From Caldilineaceae bacterium (lineage in GTDB: Bacteria > Chloroflexota > Anaerolineae > Caldilineales > Caldilineaceae): a stretch of DNA of 64,000 nt. Within the stretch, counting starts at the first letter, position 1, and every line of letters starts with the position of its first letter. The stretch covers positions 62,001-126,000 of the forward strand of contig JAPKMW010000017.1 of NCBI GenBank assembly GCA_026645575.1. Direction: 5' to 3'. The position numbers and the translations under genes were made by a program. Of the stretch, positions 1 through 9,282 are shown piece after piece. Below the pieces are notes generated by a model. The model was given only the letters and a program-made list of their open reading frames with translations, had not been told where the DNA came from and ran no database searches.

Positions 1-2
1 CC

Positions 3-89
3 GATACCGCCTTTTTGCGGATTAGTCTACACCCGGATCGACGACCACTCGCCGCCGCTGTCGACTGGGTAAGTATTGGCCCGGAATAA
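3..89 (+). CDS. C-terminal fragment of a gene cut by the window edge (possible)
   Basis: The frame beginning at base 3 is open to a TAA at 87-89 and encodes about 28 residues ending in VDWVSIGPE. The stretch RISLHPD looks like protein rather than noise. The other two frames stop sooner or read less plausibly. It may be the tail of a gene lying mostly upstream of the window, but no family can be assigned from so few residues. Confidence 0.3.
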   Translation, partial: DTAFLRISLHPDRRPLAAAVDWVSIGPE

Positions 90-623
90 AGTTTAATAAA
101 TTTCGCGTAAATACCATAATTTTTGTTAACGACGCATTAACGCTGTGCCAAGTCATCACCCGCCAACTCAGGCAAATTACCTCGCCAACGATCGATTTTT
201 CCCCGATTTCCTGCCTTTGTCATAGCATCGCTTTGGCATAACCATTGACCACAATCACCATAACGGCTTTTAACAATTCATTCATCATTCTTTAAAAATG
301 TTATCAATCTGTAACAAATTGCTGTTTATTACACCATGACTTCTGATTATAATGATTTTTGGTAACGACGAAGGCTCCCTGTCAGTCACAGACTAAGTAG
401 GAGCAGGCTGAAAATCGTTACATAAATTTCGCCCATAAAAAAGCGCCTACGCGTTCCAGGTCAAGGTGTACGTAGGCGCTACTGTTCGCACAACACGAAT
501 GCGTAATGCGCCTTCGCGTGCACTTTTTTATTCTCGCGCGAATTGCCTCATTCGTCAAGTATCTTCTCGACCACATGAGTCTGTTTCGCCAACTGGGCTA
601 TGGGATCTATAAGGAAATCTTTT
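90..623 (+). promoter_or_regulatory. AT-rich leader region of the exopolysaccharide operon
   Basis: About 530 bases without a convincing gene. Bases 100-370 are clearly more AT-rich than the flanking coding DNA. A perfect TATAAT lies at 348-353, but I see no good -35 at 16-18 bases, so it is only a candidate -10. A long hairpin follows at 442-480. This is the only plausible place in the window for the promoter of the long + strand EPS gene run. The large distance to the first start suggests a long untranslated leader. Confidence 0.4.
437..480 (-). repeat. 10-bp perfect inverted repeat, terminator-like on the minus strand
   Basis: Arms AGCGCCTACG (442-451) and CGTAGGCGCT (471-480) are perfect complements with a 19-base loop. 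On the minus strand the stem is followed by a run of six T (437-442 on +), as in an intrinsic terminator, but no minus-strand gene lies to its right. The AGCGCCTA core recurs in the hairpin at 9282-9340, so this may be a dispersed repeat rather than a terminator. Confidence 0.5.
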
Positions 624-2999
624 GTGAACGACTTCATTGAACTCCGCACAATTTTGCCAGCGCTCCGCCGCCGTTGGTGGCTGTTGCTTGCGCTTCCGCT
701 GCTCCTTGGCGGCTTGGCCTATGGGGTAAGTCGCCTGCAACAACCCATCTATCGCGCCACGACTAGCCTAGCGATTGACCAGGCGATTGAAGCGAATGCC
801 TTGAAATTCTCCGAGATTGAGGCGATTACCCAGCTTATCCGCACCAATGCGGATCTCGCCATTCGCCAACCGATCCTCGAACAGGTGGTGCAAACGTTGG
901 CGCTCCCGCAATCCTGGCAACAATTGCAAGCGCGCGTGCGGGCAACCCCAATGGAAAACAGCCAGGTTTTAGAAATTTCCGCCGAAGCCGCCACCGGGGA
1001 AGAGGCGGCCATCATTGCCAATCACGTCGCCCAACAATTGGTGCTTTTCAATGTTGCTAACAGCGACCAGCGCAACCGCGAGGCGCAAAGCGCCCTGGCG
1101 CAATCCCGTCTCATAGAGCTTGAAGAACAACTTTACGCCGGCCAGCAGCAACTGGACATGCTAAAAAATCTCCAGGCCAATACAATGGCGGGCGATGCCG
1201 AGATTGCGCTCTGGCGTTTGTGGTTAAATCCCATCGGCGGCGTAAATCCGCTGGACCCCACCGGTGAGCGCACGCGCCAATTAAATGAGGAGATCAGTCG
1301 GCTCGAACGCCTCATGATCGACTGGGAGAGAAACTACGACCGCTGGAAATTGACGTTACAAGAAAATCGGTCCTTTAAGAGCTTAACCATCGTTGAGCCG
1401 GCGGAAGCCAGCGCCACACCGATCTGGCCGCGCCCCTTCATCAATCTGATCCTGGCGAGCGGTATGGGGTTGGCGCTGGCGCTGGGGATCATCAGCTTGC
1501 TGGAACATTTTGACAACACCCTCAAATTGAGTGATACACTAGCGCCGTTGGTGCAAGCGCCGGTGCTGGGCGCCATCCGCCGCCTAAAAAATGGCAACAA
1601 CCCCAAACTGCTCCTCTACCAGGATGACCCTTCCCCCATTTTTGAAGATTACCGCGTCCTCCACAGCAAAATGCAATTGATGTGTACCAAACTGCCCAAA
1701 ACCATTCTGATCACCAGCCCCAGCTATGGGGAAGGTCGCAGTTTGACAACCGCCAATCTAGGGATTGTAGCGGCGCAATTTGGCTACCGCACCATTATCG
1801 TCGATGCCGATTGGGCACGCTCCAGCCAACACCGCCTTTTTCAAATTCCTGGCAACAAGGGCCTACAGCAACTGCTCTTTACGCCCGGCGAACCAACGAT
1901 TCCACTCTGGACAATTGACCGACTGCCCAATCTCACCGTCCTCACCAGCGGGCAGAGCAACGACTCAGGCGAAAGCAGCAACGGCGCGGCGACCGAGTGG
2001 TGGCGCGCCAAGCGCTTAAGCCAGGTGCTGGCCCAGCTAACCGCCCATGCCGATCTGATCCTCATTGATGGTCCGGCGCTGTTAACCAGTGCTGAGGGCG
2101 CGTTGCTGGCCGGTCAGGTAGATGGCGTTATTTTACTGGTCGAAGCCAATCACACGAGACAGGCCGCGTTGAAAGAGAGCTGTTTCGCCCTCGATCAGGC
2201 GCAGGCAAATCTGCTGGGGATCGTTTGGAATCAGGCCGAACGCCAGATAAGCAATGCGCTCATCCAGCGCCTACCAGAACCGGCACCCGCCACCATCGCG
2301 CCCCGTCACTTACTGGCCGTGACCGCAGCCCCCCTAGCAACAACCGACCCGGCGCATGGTTCACTGGCGTTGCAAACCGGCACAGCAGAAAGAGCCATCC
2401 CGGCGTCGCCGGTGCAGGACGTTGTCAAGCCGGAAGGTGTCAAACAGGAAACGGCAACCGAACGGCGTAGTCGCGTTGCGCTGCCATTTCGCTACGGCAA
2501 AAATCGCACCGAAGGCGACAAGAACTTCAGCACCAATGGCGCCCACCCCACAGCACCGCTGCCGGTGAAGATCCTGACCTTTGAGGACGTGGGGCTAGCG
2601 CCGTTGACGCTTCAGCGCAAGCAGAACAAGGTCAATATCCCGTTGGCATTGGGTGATGCGTCGCTGATGGCCGGCGATCAGGTGCAGTTGGACTTGACGG
2701 TCTGGCTGGATGACGCAACCCCAGCGGTCACCAACGGCGGCCGCCACCAAACGTTTCTCGATGTGGCGCTTAATGGCGTCACCTTAGGCGCTATCCCGCT
2801 GGCACAGAACGGCGCCCAAAACGCCACCCTGACCATACCGGCCCTCCCCCTCATGCCGACCGGCAGTGCGTATCGCTTACAGTTGACGCTGCGTAGCAAT
2901 GGTCTTCAGACGTTAGCGCCGGAAATGACGGTAATCGTTCACTCGACTTCCCGGCTGTTGCTCAACGCCCATCAACCACTGTTGGCTGTAGGAGGGTGA
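624..2999 (+). CDS. Wzz-type chain-length / BY-kinase-like exopolysaccharide protein with altered Walker A
   Basis: Likely controls polymer length in exopolysaccharide export. GTG 624 is preferred because AAGGAAA (611-617) sits six bases upstream; ATG 600 is in frame. Counting from ATG 600, one membrane segment is at about 26-44 and a second at 281-300, flanking a coiled periplasmic Wzz-like region. The cytoplasmic part follows with a Walker A at 374-382 (SYGEGRSL), a Walker A' (IIVDAD, about 399-404) and a Walker B (LILID, 486-490). The Walker A lysine is replaced by arginine, and there is no C-terminal tyrosine cluster. Instead about 200 extra residues, predicted beta-rich, end the protein. 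It may bind nucleotide poorly or not be a kinase at all. Next gene starts 1 base downstream. Confidence 0.85.
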   Translation: MNDFIELRTILPALRRRWWLLLALPLLLGGLAYGVSRLQQPIYRATTSLAIDQAIEANALKFSEIEAITQLIRTNADLAIRQPILEQVVQTLALPQSWQQLQARVRATPMENSQVLEISAEAATGEEAAIIANHVAQQLVLFNVANSDQRNREAQSALAQSRLIELEEQLYAGQQQLDMLKNLQANTMAGDAEIALWRLWLNPIGGVNPLDPTGERTRQLNEEISRLERLMIDWERNYDRWKLTLQENRSFKSLTIVEPAEASATPIWPRPFINLILASGMGLALALGIISLLEHFDNTLKLSDTLAPLVQAPVLGAIRRLKNGNNPKLLLYQDDPSPIFEDYRVLHSKMQLMCTKLPKTILITSPSYGEGRSLTTANLGIVAAQFGYRTIIVDADWARSSQHRLFQIPGNKGLQQLLFTPGEPTIPLWTIDRLPNLTVLTSGQSNDSGESSNGAATEWWRAKRLSQVLAQLTAHADLILIDGPALLTSAEGALLAGQVDGVILLVEANHTRQAALKESCFALDQAQANLLGIVWNQAERQISNALIQRLPEPAPATIAPRHLLAVTAAPLATTDPAHGSLALQTGTAERAIPASPVQDVVKPEGVKQETATERRSRVALPFRYGKNRTEGDKNFSTNGAHPTAPLPVKILTFEDVGLAPLTLQRKQNKVNIPLALGDASLMAGDQVQLDLTVWLDDATPAVTNGGRHQTFLDVALNGVTLGAIPLAQNGAQNATLTIPALPLMPTGSAYRLQLTLRSNGLQTLAPEMTVIVHSTSRLLLNAHQPLLAVGG

Positions 3000-3000
3000 G

Positions 3001-4548
3001 ATGTACAGCTACGCAATCCAGCCGGCCACGCCTCAGCCCCCCCCGGTGCTACCCCTGTTGCCCGCAACAGCAGCCGGACAGCCACCGATACTCGCCCTTG
3101 TCGCCACGTTATGCAAACGGTTGAAGGACGCCGGGATCAACTACTGCCACTGGAAGAGCAATGATGTGCTGGAACGTTCGGCTTCTGGTGAAAATGATCT
3201 GGATCTATTGGTAAGCCGGGCCGATGCCGAACGCGTCACCGCCATCCTACATGACTTGGACTTCAAGGCCGCGCAGGAAACGCACCCGTGGGCAATGCCG
3301 GGCATTCTCGACTATTACGGCTATGATGCAGCGACGGGACGGCTGGTTCATGCCCATGTTCACTATCAACTGATTCTGGGCGAGGATATGACCAAAAACT
3401 ATCATCTGCCGCTGGAAGCGCCCTATTTGGCCTCCGCTACACAGGGGCCGCTCTTTAAGACGCCGGCGCCCGCCTTTGAACTGATCATCTTTGTCATTCG
3501 CATGATCCTCAAACACGCCACCTGGGACACGATTCTGGGCCGGTGGGGCAAGCTTTCGGCCGGGGAGCGGCGAGAACTGGCTTATTTGCAGAAGCAAGCT
3601 GATCCGCGCGCCGTAGCCACGTTGTTGGCTGTCCACCTACCCACCATTGACGCCACCTTTTTTGACCAGTGTCTACGAGCGCTCCAGCCCCATAGCGCTC
3701 TCCGGCAACGCTTACAGGTGGGGCGGCAACTGCAGCGACGGCTCCGGGCTTATACGCGCCAGGGCGAGGGTAAGGATGTGGGGTTGCGTTTTTGGCGCCG
3801 CGCCATCCTGGCCTATCGCCGCCGCTTTGCCACATTGCCACGCCGCCGCTTGCAGCGCGGGGGCGCCATGATTGCCATTGTGGGCGGCGACGGCGCCGGC
3901 AAGACCACAGTGGTTGAGAGCGTCTACCGCTGGCTGGGGACAGATCTGGATGTAGTCAAAGTACACCTGGGCAAACCCCGTTGGTCGTTGACCACCCGCC
4001 TGGTGCGCACCCTGCTGAAAGCGGCCCGCACCGTGACCGGAACGCCCTATATCGATTGGGCCAGCGTTCTCTACGAGGGGTACAACCAGGTGAACGGTCT
4101 GGTTGGTATCTGTTTGGCCTTGCGCGCCCTCTGTCTCGCCCGCGACCTCTACTGGAATTACCGCGCTGCCCGTCGGATGGCGACCAATGGCGTGCTGGTG
4201 GTCTGTGATCGCTTTCCGCTGGCCGCCGTGCGCTGGATGGATGCGCCGCACATTGACCAACTTTTGCGCTTACAGGAGCGTCCCAGTCGCTTATTGCGCT
4301 GGCTGGCGCAACAGGAAAAGCGTTACTTCCAGGCGATTCTGCCCCCCGAACTGTTGCTTGTCTTGCGCATCGACCCGACCATCGCCGCCTTACGCCGGTC
4401 GGATGAAAGCCAACAACCGGTACTGGCGCGCAATCAGGGCATTTGGGAAGTGGATTGGGCGCAGACGAACGCGCAAGTTGTGGATGCGAGTCAAGCAGCG
4501 GCACAAGTTCACGCCGAACTCAAAGCCGGTGTCTGGGCCAAGCTTTAG
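3001..4548 (+). CDS. Nucleotidyltransferase-like / thymidylate-kinase-like fusion protein
   Basis: A two-domain protein of 515 residues. The N-terminal part (about 30-280) has CHWKSN and ENDLDLLV (residues 64-71), a D-x-D pattern like nucleotidyltransferase-fold proteins of polysaccharide loci. The C-terminal part begins at about 290 with a good P-loop (GGDGAGKTT, 295-303) and later has VVCDRFP, like the DR(Y/F) motif of thymidylate kinases. Start ATG 3001 has GGAGGG directly upstream and follows the previous stop by one base, so it is translationally coupled to the Wzz-like gene. The true substrate is unknown; a role in phosphorylating or activating a sugar or lipid intermediate for EPS is inference from context. 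Confidence 0.75.
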   Translation: MYSYAIQPATPQPPPVLPLLPATAAGQPPILALVATLCKRLKDAGINYCHWKSNDVLERSASGENDLDLLVSRADAERVTAILHDLDFKAAQETHPWAMPGILDYYGYDAATGRLVHAHVHYQLILGEDMTKNYHLPLEAPYLASATQGPLFKTPAPAFELIIFVIRMILKHATWDTILGRWGKLSAGERRELAYLQKQADPRAVATLLAVHLPTIDATFFDQCLRALQPHSALRQRLQVGRQLQRRLRAYTRQGEGKDVGLRFWRRAILAYRRRFATLPRRRLQRGGAMIAIVGGDGAGKTTVVESVYRWLGTDLDVVKVHLGKPRWSLTTRLVRTLLKAARTVTGTPYIDWASVLYEGYNQVNGLVGICLALRALCLARDLYWNYRAARRMATNGVLVVCDRFPLAAVRWMDAPHIDQLLRLQERPSRLLRWLAQQEKRYFQAILPPELLLVLRIDPTIAALRRSDESQQPVLARNQGIWEVDWAQTNAQVVDASQAAAQVHAELKAGVWAKL

Positions 4549-4555
4549 AGTGATT

Positions 4556-5326
4556 ATGCAGCAACAAGAAGCTTGTCTAGTGGAAATCATTGGCCCGGCA
4601 GGTGCGGGTAAGAGTTCATTGTTACGGGAGTTGGGGCGTCGGGATGCCAACTTGGCGCTTTTTGCCGACCGCCTACGGGCGCGGTCGGTGCAAAACCTGC
4701 CCTTCTATGTCGGCAGTGGGCTGGCCGCGTTGCCCACCCTGCTCCAGCCGCCGTGGCGGGGTCGTTGGTACACGAGAGAAGAGGTCAGCCGGCTTCTCTA
4801 CCTGGTTGGAATGCGCCATGTTTTCCGGCGACGCAGCCAAACAGCCGGCGTCACGGTGGTGGATCAGGGACCGATCTTTGAACTAACCCATTTGCGGGCC
4901 TTTGGCCCAGTGCGCCTGACCCATACCACGGCGGCTCCTTGGTGGCGCGCCATGTTCCGGCGGTGGGCGCCGCTCTTTCGCCTGGTGGTCTGGCTCGATG
5001 CGCCGGATCCGGTTTTGCTGCCGCGCATTCGTGAACGGGCGCAAGCGCATGTAATCAAACAGAGCGTCGATGCCGAAGCTGTCGCCTTGCTGGCGCACTA
5101 CCGCACTTCGTTCAATGCCGTCATGCAGGGGTTGCAAGGTCACGCCCCAATCCCAGTGCTGACCTTTGCCACCCACGAGGCATCCGTCAGTGAAATTGCC
5201 GAAGCAATGATAGCGAAAATCGAACAGATTACTACGTTACAAACAGTCCAGGCTGCGGACTCTGGACTGCGGACTCCGGACGCTGGACGCTGGACTAATG
5301 GAAATGTTCATGTTAACCGCACTTAG
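4556..5326 (+). CDS. P-loop kinase-like protein of the EPS locus
   Basis: 256 residues from ATG 4556 (GTG 4550 is an in-frame alternative), 7 bases after the preceding stop. The P-loop GPAGAGKSS is at 13-21, followed by VVDQGPIFE at about 100-110 and LVVWLDAPD at about 150-158, the layout of a small nucleoside- or shikimate-kinase-fold protein. Substrate unknown. The last 20 or so residues (DSGLRTPDAGRW...) are encoded by a tandem GGACTCTGGACTGC-type repeat (5244-5297). The native C-terminus therefore seems replaced or extended by repeat DNA. The end overlaps the start of the flippase gene by 17 bases. Confidence 0.7.
   Translation: MQQQEACLVEIIGPAGAGKSSLLRELGRRDANLALFADRLRARSVQNLPFYVGSGLAALPTLLQPPWRGRWYTREEVSRLLYLVGMRHVFRRRSQTAGVTVVDQGPIFELTHLRAFGPVRLTHTTAAPWWRAMFRRWAPLFRLVVWLDAPDPVLLPRIRERAQAHVIKQSVDAEAVALLAHYRTSFNAVMQGLQGHAPIPVLTFATHEASVSEIAEAMIAKIEQITTLQTVQAADSGLRTPDAGRWTNGNVHVNRT
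5244..5297. repeat. GGACTCT-type tandem/inverted repeat inside a coding end
   Basis: Imperfect units of GGACTCTGGACTGC lie in tandem, with an inverted pair CAGTCCA (5244-5250) and TGGACTG (5263-5269). The same word family occurs at 38346-38379, where it interrupts a toxin/antitoxin remnant, and more weakly near 57955-57985. Here it codes for the end of the kinase-like protein. Confidence 0.65.
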
Positions 5327-6902
5327 AAAAGTACCGACAACCCAATTCTGGGCCAGGTTGAAGGCCGATCATAACCTGACGCGTAAAGCGTACCTGAATG
5401 CTCTCTCCTCGGCGCTGGACTACGGGGCGCGCCTGCTCATCGGCTTCCTGTTGACGCCATTGCTGGTGGCCGGACTGGGCGATTATGGCTATGGTATCTG
5501 GAAGGTCTTGAGCAGCCTCACCGGTTATTTGACGGCGGCCAGCGGTCGCCCCACACAAACGCTCAAGTTTACCCTGGCGACGCTGCAAGGCTCGGCTGAT
5601 TATCAGGAAAAACGGCGCCAGGTGGGCAGCGCCGTGTTGGTCTGGCTGCTCTTTTGCCCGCTGTTGCTGTTGATTGGCGGGCTGCTGGTCTGGTTGCTCC
5701 CCGGTTGGCTCAATGTAGCACCGGAATATGTCTGGCTGACCCGGGTTGCGACCGCCCTGTTGGTGGTGCAAATGACACTGCTCACCCTGGCCGATCTGCC
5801 ACAGGCGGTCATGGAGGGCGAAAATATTGGCTATAAACGCATGGGCTTGTCGGCATTGCTGGTGCTGGTTGGCGGTCTCTTTACCGCCGGCGCCATTGCC
5901 CTGAATGCCGGCATGGTCGGCGTCGCTCTGGCCAGCGTGATCACGACGTTGCTGACTGGTCTCTTTTTCCTGAAGGTGACACAAGCCTATGTCCCCTGGT
6001 TCGGGGTGGCCAGACCGGCGCGCCAGGCATTGGGCAAATTTGTCGGTTTGAGTTGGTGGTTCCTGCTCTGGCGGCTGGTGATGCAATTTATGCTGGCCAG
6101 TGACAGTGCGCTGCTGGGCATCTTTGCCGCCGTGCAACTGGTGACCACTTATTCGCTGATGAAGTATCTGCCGGAGACGCTGGTCAACCTGGTGGCGATT
6201 GTCGCCTTTGGTATTGCGCCGGGATTGGGGGGCATCATCGGCGCCGGCGACCTGGCGAAGGCCGGCAAGGTACGGGGCGAGATCCAGTTGTTCACCTGGT
6301 TTACGGCTACGGTGATTGGTTCTTTGACGCTGTTGTGGAATGACGATTTTCTGCGCCTGTGGGTTGGCGCCGGCTACCATGCCGGCGCGCTGGAAAATCT
6401 CCTGCTCATGGTCATGATGCTGCAATTGGTCGTGATCCGCAATGACGGCAACTTTATTGATGTCATGCTCAAACCCAAACAGAAGGTGCTGTTGGGGTTG
6501 GTGGCGGTCGGCTTGTCCACCGGCGCCGCGATCTTCCTGATGAGAACTTTGGCTTCCCCAATTGTGGGGTTGTGTCTGGGCATTATTCTGGGGCGGCTGT
6601 TGCTCACGGTAGGCTACCCCTTGTTGATTGGACAATTTTTACAGCTATCAATCGGGCACCAGATACGTAGCGCCGTCCGCCCCGCCTTGGTGACGGCGCT
6701 CTTCTACAGCGTCGCCGTCAAACCGGAATTGCTGCTGCCGTCTTGGGCTTTCTTGGGGGTCAACGGTTGGTTCGGGTTGCTGATCAACACGGCACTCTCT
6801 TTGATCATCATTGCCGTCGCCGCCTTCTACTGCGGGTTGACAGGAGGCCAACGCGCACAACTTTTGAGCCGTCTGCAACGGGTTATCGCTCTGCCGGGCT
6901 AG
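5310..6902 (+). CDS. Wzx-type polysaccharide flippase (MOP superfamily)
   Basis: About 530 residues with 12-14 hydrophobic segments spread over the whole length, as in the MOP/MATE-type lipid-linked oligosaccharide flippases. ATG 5310 is preferred because GGAA (5300-5303) is correctly spaced; ATG 5298 and 5304 are in-frame alternatives. The early motif LDYGARLLIGFLLTPLLV and the following G-rich YGIWKV segment are typical of this family. It likely moves undecaprenyl-linked repeat units across the membrane before polymerisation by the next gene. The 17-base overlap with the kinase gene points to one operon. Confidence 0.85.
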   Translation: MLTALRKVPTTQFWARLKADHNLTRKAYLNALSSALDYGARLLIGFLLTPLLVAGLGDYGYGIWKVLSSLTGYLTAASGRPTQTLKFTLATLQGSADYQEKRRQVGSAVLVWLLFCPLLLLIGGLLVWLLPGWLNVAPEYVWLTRVATALLVVQMTLLTLADLPQAVMEGENIGYKRMGLSALLVLVGGLFTAGAIALNAGMVGVALASVITTLLTGLFFLKVTQAYVPWFGVARPARQALGKFVGLSWWFLLWRLVMQFMLASDSALLGIFAAVQLVTTYSLMKYLPETLVNLVAIVAFGIAPGLGGIIGAGDLAKAGKVRGEIQLFTWFTATVIGSLTLLWNDDFLRLWVGAGYHAGALENLLLMVMMLQLVVIRNDGNFIDVMLKPKQKVLLGLVAVGLSTGAAIFLMRTLASPIVGLCLGIILGRLLLTVGYPLLIGQFLQLSIGHQIRSAVRPALVTALFYSVAVKPELLLPSWAFLGVNGWFGLLINTALSLIIIAVAAFYCGLTGGQRAQLLSRLQRVIALPG

Positions 6903-6922
6903 GCTGTCATTAGAAAGTCACT

Positions 6923-8155
6923 ATGCGCAAAGCAAATTATTGGCTGTCGTTACTCATGATCTGGTTGATGCCGTGGATGGATATGATCCATATTGGTGGC
7001 CTGGGGACACTAAGTCGCGTCGTTGGTCTGGTGGTGGCGGCGGTTTGGCTTTGGCTTGTGCTGTTGGCCGGACGCGCCCGTAAGCCGGTGTTTTTTCACC
7101 TGGCGGCGCTGCTCTTTGTCCTCTGGGTGGCGGCAACGGTCTGGTGGAGTTGGGATGTCGGGCGGAGTTGGGCGCGCCTCTTTATCTATGTCCGCATGTT
7201 GGGCTTGGCGCTGGTGATTTGGGATCTCTACGAAACGCCAAGCATGATCAAAAGCGCACTTCAAGCTTACGTGTTGGGCGCCTATGTCCATGCCGGCGGC
7301 GTGGTCTACAACTATTGGGTGGGGGCGGAATCGGTCTATGGGCGCTTTGCCGGTGTGGGCAATATTGCCAATACGACGGCCTATGTGCTGGGAATGGCAA
7401 TGCCGCTGGCCTGGTATCTGGCCACCACAACCGAAGCGCCGTGGTCGCGCCAACGGTTACTGCAGGTGGTCAATCTCGCCTATATCCCGGTTGCCCTCCT
7501 GGCCATTGCGCTGACCGCCACCCGCTTTGGCATCATCATGGCTGTCCCGGCCACGCTCTACGGCCTGGTCATGTTGCTGCGCACGCAAGGCAAACGCGCC
7601 TTCCTGATTGTGCCGCTCCTGATCGTCGCCTTATGGGCTTTCTCCACTGTTGTCCCGGCGTCATCGCTTGCCCGCCTGGCCGCGATTGATGAGTCGATTG
7701 CCAATAGCGGTATGACCGGGCGATTTGATCTGTGGAAGACAGCCTGGACGACCTGGGAGGCACACACCATGCGCGGCATTGGCATCGATGCCTTTCCCAG
7801 CGTCAATCGCACCGGGCAGGTGGTCCACAACACCACGCTGGTGGTGCTGGTCGAGACGGGGCTGATCGGGCTGGCGCTTTACTGGCTGATGCTCGTTACT
7901 GTTCTGGTCACCGCCTGGCGGTTGCCGCGCTGGGAGAGTCTCTTCTGGGTGGCGCTCCTCATCGTCTGGGGAACAGCCAGCCTGGTCTTGAATCTGGCCG
8001 AGGATAAGAATATCTGGCTCTTCTTTAGCCTGTTGATCACCCATGCCCGCATCCTACAAAGCGAGCAGCAAAGCACCGTCAGGGTGAATAGCATCATCAG
8101 GAGCAGTGTACCCGCCCTACGCAATGGGCCGGCGCTGCCCCTGGCCAGTACGTAA
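6923..8155 (+). CDS. O-antigen ligase / Wzy-type polymerase family membrane protein
   Basis: 410 residues with about ten membrane segments and a longer extracytoplasmic loop (about 235-290) containing SGMTGRFDLWKTAW and RGIGIDAFP, then VVHNTTLVVLVETGL. That is the Wzy_C / O-antigen ligase signature region. Starts at ATG 6923, 20 bases after the flippase stop. It probably polymerises or ligates the repeat unit flipped by its neighbour; polymerase versus ligase cannot be told from sequence alone. Confidence 0.82.
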   Translation: MRKANYWLSLLMIWLMPWMDMIHIGGLGTLSRVVGLVVAAVWLWLVLLAGRARKPVFFHLAALLFVLWVAATVWWSWDVGRSWARLFIYVRMLGLALVIWDLYETPSMIKSALQAYVLGAYVHAGGVVYNYWVGAESVYGRFAGVGNIANTTAYVLGMAMPLAWYLATTTEAPWSRQRLLQVVNLAYIPVALLAIALTATRFGIIMAVPATLYGLVMLLRTQGKRAFLIVPLLIVALWAFSTVVPASSLARLAAIDESIANSGMTGRFDLWKTAWTTWEAHTMRGIGIDAFPSVNRTGQVVHNTTLVVLVETGLIGLALYWLMLVTVLVTAWRLPRWESLFWVALLIVWGTASLVLNLAEDKNIWLFFSLLITHARILQSEQQSTVRVNSIIRSSVPALRNGPALPLAST

Positions 8156-8175
8156 GTCAGTGAAAGAGGTTTGCA

Positions 8176-9282
8176 ATGAATGGACAACTGTTACCACGCC
8201 TGTTGGCGATTGGCCCCTTGCCGCCGCCGATTGCCGGCACCAGTGTGAGCTTTCAGGTTTTTTGCAATTTGGTGAATAACCACCCGGAGCGCTTGAAACT
8301 GGACATTATTAATTCCGCCCCCAAACATTTGGGACAATACCCCCTGTTTACCCGTTCCCATTTTGAAACGGCGCAACGCATTGTGCGCCAGATGATCGAG
8401 AAGGTGCGCCAGATCGACCAGGTCTTGATCTTTGGGCAGGATCAATTTTTTCTTTCCATGGCGTCGATCTGTCTACGCGTCGCCAAAACAGCCGGTAAAC
8501 CGTGCTATCTGCGCTCGATCGGTGGCTCGCTTGACAACTATTACATGGGACTGCGCCCGCTGTTACGCCGCATCTTTCGCGCCACGCTCAATCAGGTGGA
8601 TGGCTTGATTATTGAGACCGAGCTAAATCACCAATATTTCACACAAATGCTGGGCAATAAGGTTCACTATGTGCCGGCCTATCGCCCGGTGAGTGACAGT
8701 GAAGCGGCGCCGACGACAATGCCGCCAACCGGTGGGCCATTACGGGCGGCCTATGTGGGTCATATTCGGGAAGAGAAGGGGGTCTTTCTCCTTCTGGAAA
8801 GTCTACGGGCATTGGCTGCCGGCGGCGCTACCCCAGTTTCCTGTGATTTCTTCGGCCCGATCTATGCATCGGCGGCGCAACGCTTTCCGCAAGAGCTGGC
8901 GCAGACACCGAATGCGGTCTATCGGGGCGTTCTCAATCCGGATCAGGTCGTCCCCACGCTACGCCAATACGATGTCATGGTCTTCCCAACTCACTATGCG
9001 GGCGAAGGGCATCCAGGGGTGGTGGTAGAGGCAATGATCGCCGGCATTCCGGTGATCACCACCCGCTTCCGCTCGATCCCGGAGCTGATCAAACATGAGG
9101 TGAATGGACTGTTGATTGCGCCACGCGATGGACAACAGTTAAGCCAAGCGATCCAGACGCTGCACCAGGATCGCGCTTTACTCACAACCCTGGGGCAAAA
9201 CAACTGGGCGGCGCGTACCCAGTTTTCGGCCACGGCGCAGGTGCCGCGCATCCTGCAACCTTTAGGTATTCAACTTTTTTAG
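8176..9282 (+). CDS. GT4-type glycosyltransferase
   Basis: 368 residues from ATG 8176, with GAAAGAGG upstream at 8161-8168. The N-terminal half opens with AIGPLPPPIAGTSVSF, a donor/acceptor loop common in GT4 enzymes of capsule loci. The C-terminal half has AAYVGHIREEKG at about 193-204 and HPGVVVEAMIAGIPVITT, the E-x7-E nucleotide-sugar region. It likely adds one sugar to the lipid-linked repeat unit. It is followed immediately by an intrinsic terminator, so the first EPS transcript may end here. Confidence 0.85.
   Translation: MNGQLLPRLLAIGPLPPPIAGTSVSFQVFCNLVNNHPERLKLDIINSAPKHLGQYPLFTRSHFETAQRIVRQMIEKVRQIDQVLIFGQDQFFLSMASICLRVAKTAGKPCYLRSIGGSLDNYYMGLRPLLRRIFRATLNQVDGLIIETELNHQYFTQMLGNKVHYVPAYRPVSDSEAAPTTMPPTGGPLRAAYVGHIREEKGVFLLLESLRALAAGGATPVSCDFFGPIYASAAQRFPQELAQTPNAVYRGVLNPDQVVPTLRQYDVMVFPTHYAGEGHPGVVVEAMIAGIPVITTRFRSIPELIKHEVNGLLIAPRDGQQLSQAIQTLHQDRALLTTLGQNNWAARTQFSATAQVPRILQPLGIQLF

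Noticed and set aside
3712..4504. Two 182-codon minus-strand frames
   Set aside because: Both lie antisense to the nucleotidyltransferase/kinase fusion, lack ribosome sites and encode low-complexity sequence.
5313..6635. 440-codon open frame on the minus strand
   Set aside because: Antisense to the flippase gene; its product is rich in Gln, His and Gly with no domain, the usual shadow of a GC-rich membrane-protein gene.
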